Below are positions 56,451 to 64,000 of a stretch of 64,000 nucleotides of DNA, piece by piece (the stretch's first letter is position 1; every line of letters begins with the position of its first letter). The notes under the pieces are model-generated. The model saw only the letters and a program-made list of their open reading frames with translations, was not told the DNA's origin and made no database searches. Position numbers and translations under genes: made by a program. This DNA is from Tetrastigma voinierianum (lineage: Eukaryota; Streptophyta; Magnoliopsida; Vitales; Vitaceae). Location: NCBI GenBank assembly GCA_016808115.1, contig JAEQBH010002362.1, positions 124,001 to 188,000 of the forward strand, given 5' to 3'.

Positions 56451-57115
56451 CATAAAATAATTAATACCTTATGGTTATTATGAATACTATTACTCTTAAT
56501 CATAGATTAATTAATAGATTCGTGCCATTTATTGTTGAAGTTATTTTGATTCATAAAGGTAGAATCTTTGTAGATCAATAATCTCTCGGTGAGTTGAATG
56601 GCACGTGGTGTATAGTGAATATTAATTGTGCGGAATCCATCTGTTAATTGGATTGATGATACCCCCTTGAGGATACTTATAAGTTTTGATTATATCAAAC
56701 CTTACAGGTGGGATTTTAATCCGACATATCAAATAAGTTAAATGGAAGGTTTCAAGGTGATTATCAGATGTTGATTAAATAAAACTGTCAGTAATTTAAT
56801 TTAATCAACGGGTATATGTAATCTTAACGTGGGAAGATTAATAAGTATTTAAAAATAAAAGGCTCGAATTATACTTTTAAATAAGTGAGAGAGTGCAATT
56901 ATGATTCTTTAGTGGAATGGTGTAAAGTGTGTAAATAAGTTCATATATTTGTTGGAGCCTGAAATTATTTACTTCTTTAGGTCCTACCATAGCTGTTATA
57001 TGTCATATTGGGTAGTCTACAAGGCGAAAAAACCACAAATTGGCCGTCGAAGGAAACGAAGAGCCACTCCCTCTTCACGTTATGGCATTGGGGAATACAG
57101 TAGAAGGCTTTGAGG
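56451..57115 (+). repeat. Copia E 3' LTR, second part
   Basis: After the hAT element the LTR continues (CATAAAATAATTAATACC...) matching 36404 to about 37080 of the 5' LTR, up to 'gagccactccctcttca' and 'cattggg(g)aatac'. It is cut off near 57115, about 150 bases short of the LTR end, by Athila J. Confidence 0.8.
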
Positions 57116-57146
57116 GTCGAGCAATTGATTCGTGCCACGGTAAATT

Positions 57147-58906
57147 TGGCCCCAAAATCAACAAAGGGTATATCTGGCACAAGGATTCACTGCTGCTGCC
57201 AGGTAGTCGACTGCTGCTTGTTATAGTGGTGAATTCGACGAGGATGGGTTTTCATCACAAAATGGTTGCATCGATGCATGAAGGTAGGCTTTCTATTTGG
57301 ACTCTTTTGATTGTGTTTTCAAAAGCGGTGGAATGGTTTAGAAAGCGAAATTGTAAGCGAAAGTAAAAGGTGAAAAAGTTAACTGAAGATTTAGGTCACT
57401 AACTTGGCAAGTTAGGAATGAGCAAGTGTCTCGGGTTTTATCCTGTGATATGACATGCAACCTATAGGTTCATGGCATAAGCAGGATCTATATTTAACTA
57501 GCAAACCTCGCCCGTGAAGCAACTCACATTTGAGTCGATACGGTGCTTATGCGGTTATGGCCCCGCATAAAACCCTAACATTAAATTATCATTTTAGAAA
57601 CAGTAAGACCGTCTAAGAACAACGGTGCATCTCTCACACGTACCTTTGTATCTAAAGCATGGAGTATTGGCCAAAATAATATGATAAATGTTATTTGCTC
57701 CTAATTTAGAGTGCAACATACTTAAATGTTATCTTTCAGGCTCGTCAAAGACCATCTAAAAGAATCATGATTACTTATCTCATTGAATATGTACTTGACC
57801 ACACAAAGCATGGAGGTATTGGCCCAATCGATAACGATTGATGTTATGCGACCATGTTTTGAATATAAGGACCATAAATACCTTGCACAGCTTTTAGTAT
57901 AAGAGGACAACATGCATATGCCCTTTATGAGGCTGGCACCTTACTCTTTCAAAGAAAGGAAACTTAGCGACACTCTGTGAGTTGTCATCCTCGAGAGGGT
58001 GTTTGGCAGTAGAAAGTAATAGAAAAGAGGAGAGAAAGGAAGCAAAACCTAAAATAAAGTCTGAGACTTTATTTACAAAATGAAAACTTACAAAAATCTT
58101 TTCTCCCAAATTGTTCAAAATTGTTACTTAGGTTACAAAAGCAAGAGGGGCTTATATGAAGCCTCCTCAAGGTATGAAAATACCAAAAAACCACATAAAA
58201 TTGGCTAAGTTATAGGACAATTAAGTAATACACCAAGTTTAGGCGGTTTGTATTAATTACAAAGCATGTGGGGCATCGATTTTCGCTAAGTTTTGCAAAT
58301 TTGGCTAACTCGCGAGGATTACCGGTCAACGAAAACATGAGAACTAGCTAAGGATGTGATTGCTAGCTGTAAATTTCGCTAAGCAAGCGAAATTCTTGTG
58401 AAATGGCAATCGATTATTTTAAGCTAAGAGTGGTGCCTAGCGAGGTGGGATGGAGTCTAGCGAAATTTGGTGTTTTCGGCCCAAGGTTCTTGAAATTTTA
58501 TTTAAGGTTGCGAAAATTTTAGCTAAGGTTGAAATTTTTCGTGATCTTAGCTAAGAGGCCACTATGCCAAAATTCTTACATTGATCCTTGTTTTGCTTTT
58601 CATCACACCTTCAAGCTGCATCAAATTTTCTTGGCTTTTGCCTTTGTTTTCTCATTGATTCTTGGGCTTCGGTTGATGGGCAGACTTGAATTCCAACTTC
58701 ATGATTCATCCACTTTGTATTGAGATTGAACTCCCGAGAGTGCACAAAATACTGTAAGCAACCAAAATACCTCTAAATGGCATAAGTGCTACTAAGAAGA
58801 TACTGCAGAACACTTCGAATTGGTATAAATGACATGATTAATGCGCAAAAAGCACACAAAACCTATCTAATATAGGGTTCGAAATTGCACTTTTGGGCAT
58901 TAATCA
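57147..58906 (-). repeat. Athila J 3' LTR
   Basis: The minus strand starts TGATTAATGCCC and the plus-strand left end lies near TGGCCCCAAAATCAAC. It shares with LTR B 'gtaaaaggtgaaaaagttaa', 'gagcaagtgtc' to 'cgggttttatcct', and a two-copy duplication around 'agaccatctaaa..gaa'. Many short gaps relative to B. Confidence 0.75.
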
Positions 58907-60084
58907 TACCCAACAAAGCGTTGCTAGTCATAGCGATGCAAAATAAAAGGAGATGCATGTGGTGATTTGCGAAAAGGTTTATGATTCAAAAGGGTTTATA
59001 TACATATAAACGTACCTTAAGCGAAAAATTGAAATGGAATTTGAAAACGAAATGAAAGAATCAAAACCATCACAAAGAACCATTTCAGATTCAAAATTGG
59101 TCCATGATTCTCGGCTTGAATTTCCACCTAAAGATCTAATGGTTCTTTTGTAACGGATAAGCCCGATAAATTGCAAAATTTGCTTTCTCTCTGACCTAAC
59201 TGCGACATGACCTTAAGGCGTTGAACAACCTAGATAGGGTTGAAATTTTATCTTCTTTCTTTATTCATCTACATCGTAGGGTGCAATGCTTAAAATCAGG
59301 CTTCACCAAAGTCAGGTATAGCGAGAGGTCCTGATGACTCTGACCAATTAAGGTTTAGGGCATCAAGCGAAAGGATCATGACCACTAACTCTGAGAGCTT
59401 CACCGGACTGAATGACTTGAAAATTAAGCACCCGAGTCATTGACTTCACCTATCCACCCCATGTAGCGAACAACCGTCGATGACTCCCGACCAATTAAGG
59501 CTTAGGGCATCGGGCTTCAAAACTTTAAGCCATATACCCCTCGGGCCAGTGCTCGGGTTTCAAGACAAAGCTTCATGACTTTTATTTTCTTTTCTTCTTT
59601 TCTTTTCCTTTTTCTTTTGCTTTTCTTTTCTTTTTCTTTGGGAAGACAACGTTGGTCTTCAGTATAGGTAACACAAACCTATCCTAGGTTATGACATGCT
59701 TAAAAGTAGGCTATCTGAAAGCGAAAGTAGTTTGAAATTCTGACCTATTGGCTTAATACGGATTGCGGAGTGTGTGAATTAGCATAAAGGGAAATTTTCA
59801 AGTTGAGCATCTTTGGAGCTGTAAGTGACCCAGGAATTGATTTCAAAGTAATGGAATTTGATTTCTAACATAAATTTGACAAATATTGATTAGTTTTTCC
59901 AACATGAAGCTGATCTAAATTGTCGATTGTAGCAATTCAATTGTTCAATTGAAAAGAAAACATTTTCAATAAAGGCTGAAACTGATGCCTGCAAAAGTTG
60001 TAAATATAAGCCCGAATAGCTTTTGATATAGCCAAAATGCTTTAAGTACATGAATCTGGCTAACCGCAAAGTATCCTTTGCCCC
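58907..60084 (-). other. Athila J 3' UTR
   Basis: Non-coding. Repeated phrase 'gac(t/g)ctcccgaccaattaagg' then 'cttagggcatcg' (near 59335 and 59485), shared with 16980-17160 downstream of LTR B. A TTTTC-rich pyrimidine tract lies at 59578-59640. Confidence 0.6.
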
Positions 60085-61700
60085 TCACATGGCTAATACA
60101 TAAATCCTAAACAAAATTGGTAAATGGATTGATAAAAGCACAGTACTAACCAAAATCATAAAAAGAAACCTAACCACCTCGGCTGTGTGGTGGTGGTGGT
60201 GAGTAGACTGGCTGCTGGCACGCTGCGACGGAACATCGATGAAGGCGCATCGGTGGTGGGCTCCTCTGGCCCGACCCGAGCGTAGAGGAAGACTGGATGG
60301 GTTATAATTTGTGTCGACATGGAATGGCCTTGGGCCAACCTGCGATCTGGGCGGCACAGTGTAGCTGCGAGTGACGGTGCATCCATCACACCCGGCTATC
60401 TCTCGAGGCTAGCATGGATGTACTCAGGTGAATGATGTCTTTGAATAAGAAGGCACGGAGTATCTCTGCCATTTGCGTGTAGTATGTGGAGGAGATGGAG
60501 TGAGCGATGCGGAATGGGAGTCCTCTGTACCTCGGGCTCAGGGGCAGGCATATCATCTGTGTGGTGGTCCTCGGCCTCACGACCCCGGAGTACCTCCTCC
60601 TGGTCTGTAATTCATGTCATGGAAAGAAACGAAGATAGTCATCACTGCTCTTGACATGACCCGAGACCGCGGACCCTGTCTCTGCTTTGCCGGGCTCCTG
60701 CAGGGAATCCCATCAAGCGCAAAGAAGAACGCAAGCAAGCCAGTGGCATCGATGGTGGGATGCTCTGCTCGTCTGCCGAGTCATGATGGACCCATACCAT
60801 CAAAAAGCTACGACGGGAAGCCATCGCGGCTCGGAGGCGGGCCAAATCTGAGATCGGTGGCGCCTCCCGGGATGGCTCCCTCCTCTTGCACATAATCTTT
60901 GCCCGGAGGAATAGGCTTCGTCTGAACGGGTGGTGTCGGCATCGAGGCGGGGAGCTGCCTCTGTGAATCTTTGGACCGGCGGTGGTGTCTCGCGATTATG
61001 GATATCTCTGTGAGAGCGGGTGGGCTGATCTGTATCCCTCTGATTACTGCAGTGGTATGCGCGGGGCCCAATTTCTTGAAATATCGGATGCTGCGAGTAC
61101 AGGGCGGTCATCGATCTTGGCCCGAAGCTCATGTGAATTTGTCACCATCCCTGGATGTCATGGAGTGGTAGAGCTGACCTTACTCTCGGAAAATATCTTC
61201 TTAGGAAGTCATGAAGGTGAGTGAATATACCAGTCGTGCCATAGACTCCGGTATCTAGGGTCGACCCTCGACGCGGGAACGATCATAATATGACTCCCGA
61301 TGAAACTCTGCGGTGGAGTCAGCACATTCCGGAATGGGGTTCCTAGAATAGTGGCCTCCCAGAATCCTCGACGACGACAGCCTGTTGATGGTGCCTCGGT
61401 GATCACGACTAGTGACGCGGGGGAGGCAGAAGATGATGACTACGCACGGGCAGATGCGGGCAGCAGTGGGACCCTCTTGCTCTCCTCACAGACACCCAAT
61501 TGATGGGGCAGGTCCGTCAGTGTCTGATAGTCGGAATCCCAGGCTCACTCCGTGCGGCCTCGGGGGGATTGGTGATGGTCTTTGGGGCGGGGCCGGGTGA
61601 GGCCTCTCTCTCGGCCCCGTCTTAGATCTAACCCGCGGCCGAAGGCGGGACCCGCCTCGAGTACGAACCATAACTGAAATCAAATAAAACACTGGAAGAG
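60085..61700 (-). pseudogene. Athila J late (env-position) ORF remnant
   Basis: From about 61690 the minus strand gives ISVMVRTRGGSRLRPRVR, a basic start typical of the extra ORF between pol and 3' LTR in Athila-like elements. Pieces follow: ADSTAEFHRESYYD (61300), SLWHDWYIHSP and LYHSMTSRDGDKF (61160). FKKLGPAR, then TPPPVQRF, come later (61080-60950), with a long His/Pro/Ser-rich tail ending RASSQSTHHHHHTAEVVRFL and FMILVSTVLLSIHL (60230-60130). The tail contains a hydrophobic segment that might be a membrane anchor. Most of it is frameshifted. Its function is unknown, and in such elements it has been called env-like only by position. Confidence 0.5.
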
Positions 61701-62580
61701 GGCTTAGCCGCCGTGATGCGGGGCGTGTGCGGTACTGGGGCGGTGGGAATGGCCTACTCAGGCTCGGTAGCAACTCGGCTGCGAAAACGAGGCTGTCGAT
61801 AGTGAAGCTCGGTCGGGGCTTCGATCATGGATTTATTCAGCGAAGCGAGCTTCGTGAGCAGAACGCAGTACCTTTGACAGCGATGAGGCTGATGATAGCT
61901 CGGCGGTGGCGATAGATGGGTGCTCGGCCGGTAGGAAGCGAGTGAGCGGTATTTGTGGTGCCATACGGTAGAACAGGGCAGTGGCTCGGGGCTGCAGCAC
62001 GAATCTTGGGGCGCGACGGGAAGCTCCTAGCAATGCAGCCTTGGTGAGGCTTGAGAGGCTGGGAGGGAAAACAACAAGTGTGAAAAGCAGCCGCATCCCT
62101 CTCTTGTAGCCAAATGAAGTAATGAAGGTCTTTTCCCTCCAATTTTCGCTATTATATTGAATTTAGTGTTTCAGATTATACCACACCATATCGAAATTCC
62201 AGGTAGTTAAATATTAGTATTATAAGGAATAAAAATTTATAATGAAAATTATTATATGAAATATAATTAAAAATTTAATACACAATACTATGATATATAA
62301 ACAAAAATTACTAAAAAGGGAAAAACACACTAATTTAGGAAACTTTCTAAAAATAATGAAATTATCAAAATTAATTAGAATTAAGGCAACAAAATTGTTG
62401 AGCGCAATCAGGTTTTTGGCTGCAGAACAGTTCAATTTCAAGAAATTACTCGAGGAGGGTCGAGAATGATCTCCTCAGCCTACTGATAGCTGGGTGACTC
62501 CATGTCATTGGGTGCGAAAATGTTGATCACACTCTCGCGGTAAGCTGGGTGATCAATTGACTTGCACGATTGGTGTTAGC
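61701..62580. other. Athila J: unassigned region between protease and late ORF
   Basis: The GC-rich left part (to about 62150) has open frames on both strands without recognisable motifs. The right part (62150-62450) is A/T-rich. Neither RT nor integrase signatures are present. Confidence 0.4.
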
Positions 62581-62589
62581 GGGGCGAAA

Positions 62590-63100
62590 TTTCTTCATTT
62601 CTTGGCGATAACTCTTGCACTTTACCAGTGCGCAAACCACCTTTATTAATTGAAACAACTTCATCGAAATTTGATTTTCGAGTTTCTAACGGCCTTCATG
62701 TTTATTTGTTCAAATGAAAGATGTTTAACTCAGGTCATGTTACCAAGGTTAATTGCATGACTCAAATGGCTTGATTTATTGTGCATTGGTTGTGGCAGAA
62801 ATGGTCTTCTAAGATGATTAATTTACATGATTGGGTTCATTTACCAATTGGTTAGGTGTCAAGCACCACAAAATCTCTTTGGGTGGTAAATTTGTCTATT
62901 TTCTAAGGACATCCTCAAGCTATCCCCTTTGGGATCTTCAGCGATCTACTCCGACGATGATAGTGTATGATGTTGGTAGGTTTAAGTTCTAAACTAGATG
63001 CTTGTATCTAGAATCACGGCATTAGGTTCCTGCGGCTCCTAAATCAGCGATAGTTGTCTGTCACAGTTCCCGCTAATATTATTTGAGAATTGTGGGAGAT
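62590..63100 (-). pseudogene. Athila J protease remnant
   Basis: Badly frameshifted. Readable pieces on the minus strand are LEDVLRK and FVVLDT-like, and LIILEDHFCHNQ (corresponding to P-I-I-L-G-R-P-F-L-A-T), near 62920-62770. The active-site D-L-G region near 63050 is not readable in a single frame. Confidence 0.5.
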
Positions 63101-63990
63101 CAGGATCTTTGTATTTGAGATATTTGCTTTGAGACCAGTAGCGATATGTTCGGTAATGCCTTCTTCTCAATACACAATCCCTTTGGTGTGCAAAATCCAG
63201 CGAAAATTTTTACGCCATGAGGACTTGTTTGATTAGGTCGATGAAGTATATATTTAACCTTCACTTGCCTTAAAACCTCGAGAATGCACCTTTGTTGAGT
63301 TGCCTTCTTCTTTCCTCTAAGTGCTTGTGGAAATGGAGGTGGTATACGGTATTTCATTGAATCCTCCTCTAGAATATGCTCAGGCTTGCCACCAATTCTT
63401 CTCCACACTTTGGATTCTTGACGGGCTTTGGCATGGGTTGATCGACCTACTTCCCTTTCTAAGGGTTATTATGGCCTTAACCTCGTCCATTCCGGGTGTT
63501 GGATGACCTACCTCATGAATCCTGATTTGATGTTTGGGATGAAACCTCCCTCTCTCTTGTACCTCAAACAACGATCTTGGTGATTGAATGCATGAGTTAT
63601 CAATTTTTAAGTTCGGTGCTCTCAAGCCCATCCCCATTCTCTTATTCGGTGTACTTTCTACGATTATCAATCCTTTGTGCCGGTTGCGCATTGATACCTT
63701 TTGTTCCTCAACTCAAGTTGCCCCACCACCTTACTCAAATTCAATATAGCTTGTTTCTCGGAGAAGAGGATGGTGGTTGTTGTGACGTGAGGGGGAACCA
63801 GCCCGAGTTTGGCACCTCGGGGAGTACGTAGCGGGGGTTGGGTCTCCATGCAGGTTAGGGTGATTCCTCGATGGAATTGTAGGTAATACCATATGGAGCA
63901 CATTAGTTGTTGTGGCTTGTATTGTCCTGATGTTTGCACATTCGACATCAAATCCCCTTGGCTGCGAGGGCCCCGTAGGACACTGTTACA
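63100..63990 (-). pseudogene. gag: Athila J gag C-terminal part and gag-protease linker
   Basis: Minus-strand pieces: LSKVVGQLE (near 63710), MERSLFEVQERGRF-like (63570), GMDEVKAIITLRKG (63490-63450), PPPFPQALRGKKK and LEVLRQVKV (63340-63270). The order matches the Athila gag end, where a L-S-K-V-V-G coiled region, V-K-A-I-x-T-L-R-x-G and P-P-F-P-Q-A-L occur in that sequence. Several frameshifts. The N-terminal gag lies beyond the right edge. Confidence 0.75.
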
Positions 63991-64000
63991 TTGGGTGTAC

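Larger units (their letters stand above)
36015..57115 (+). mobile_element. Copia E with nested insertions
   Basis: Plus-strand Copia element: 5' LTR (36015-37236), PBS, leader, integrase and RT remnants, and RNase H split by LTR G plus Gypsy F. Its 3' LTR is split by a hAT element and cut off by Athila J. Removing G/F (about 10.25 kb) and the hAT (about 4.2 kb) leaves about 6.6 kb, normal for a Copia element missing the last part of its LTR. No intact gene remains. Confidence 0.8.
57147..64000 (-). mobile_element. Athila-like element J (partial, runs off right edge)
   Basis: In minus orientation, reading from the right edge: gag, protease, an unassigned stretch, a late ORF remnant, a 1.2 kb 3' UTR and a 3' LTR (58906-57147). 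No RT, RNase H or integrase is visible between protease and late ORF. PBS and 5' LTR must lie outside the window. The LTR is a close relative of LTR B (15003-16682). Confidence 0.75.

Noticed and set aside
1..64000. A host protein-coding gene
   Set aside because: Looked for continuous conserved domains, intron/exon patterns and non-TE motifs on both strands. Only retroelement and hAT sequences were recognisable.

Overview
The window looks like repeat-rich, gene-poor intergenic chromatin of a flowering plant, most likely a eudicot with a large genome. The evidence is plant-type Ty1/Copia and Ty3/Gypsy retrotransposons (Athila-like, Tat-like and Tekay/Del-like), initiator-Met and Athila-type primer-binding sites, and a plant hAT transposon with BED and DUF659 domains. 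I found no host gene, rRNA, tRNA or CRISPR array that I can support. Species cannot be assigned. Almost every coding remnant carries stops and frameshifts, so most entries are pseudogenes. Family names come from remembered protein and LTR patterns, not from a search.

Layout. (1) 1-2500: minus-strand Gypsy fragment 'I' (gag, leader, PBS, LTR, pol tail). (2) 2505-8262: plus-strand Copia 'H', missing its 5' part and split inside reverse transcriptase by a 3.5 kb solo-LTR-like insertion (3148-6619), then RNase H, PPT and 3' LTR. (3) 8263-11966: non-coding A/T-rich DNA with two kinds of degenerate tandem repeat. (4) 11967-35918: plus-strand Tat-like Gypsy 'C' with both LTRs, PBS, gag, protease, RT, RNase H, integrase, an array of about eight 65-bp repeats, a possible antisense ORF and a PPT. 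Its gag is interrupted by a minus-strand Athila-like element 'A' (13499-22580), which itself contains another Athila LTR 'B' (15003-16682). Its 3' region is interrupted by a solo-LTR-like insertion 'D' (30269 to about 33318). (5) 36015 to about 57115: plus-strand Copia 'E' with 5' LTR, PBS, integrase, RT and RNase H. Its RNase H is split by LTR 'G' (41110-51363, 5-bp target duplication ACTTC). G is in turn split by an 8 kb minus-strand Tekay/Del-like Gypsy 'F' (42042-50043) with two LTRs. The 3' LTR of E carries a 4.2 kb hAT element (52220-56450) flanked by the 8-bp duplication CATAAAAT. (6) About 57147 to the window end: minus-strand Athila-like element 'J' with 3' LTR, a long 3' UTR, a late (env-position) ORF remnant, protease and gag. 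It truncates the 3' LTR of Copia E and runs off the right edge.

The window is best read as a nested record of insertions, up to three levels deep (C>A>B and E>G>F). Both Athila-like copies keep gag and protease but show no RT or integrase. The hAT insertion has an empty-site allele inside the same window, in the 5' LTR of Copia E. Several non-coding repeat structures deserve attention: inverted-repeat hairpins in the F leader, a cluster of AAACGNCGTCGTTT palindromes in the hAT 5' region, and tandem arrays in retroelement untranslated regions. Boundaries marked 'about' were judged by eye from paired LTRs and reading-frame resumption. I see no clearly novel functional system.
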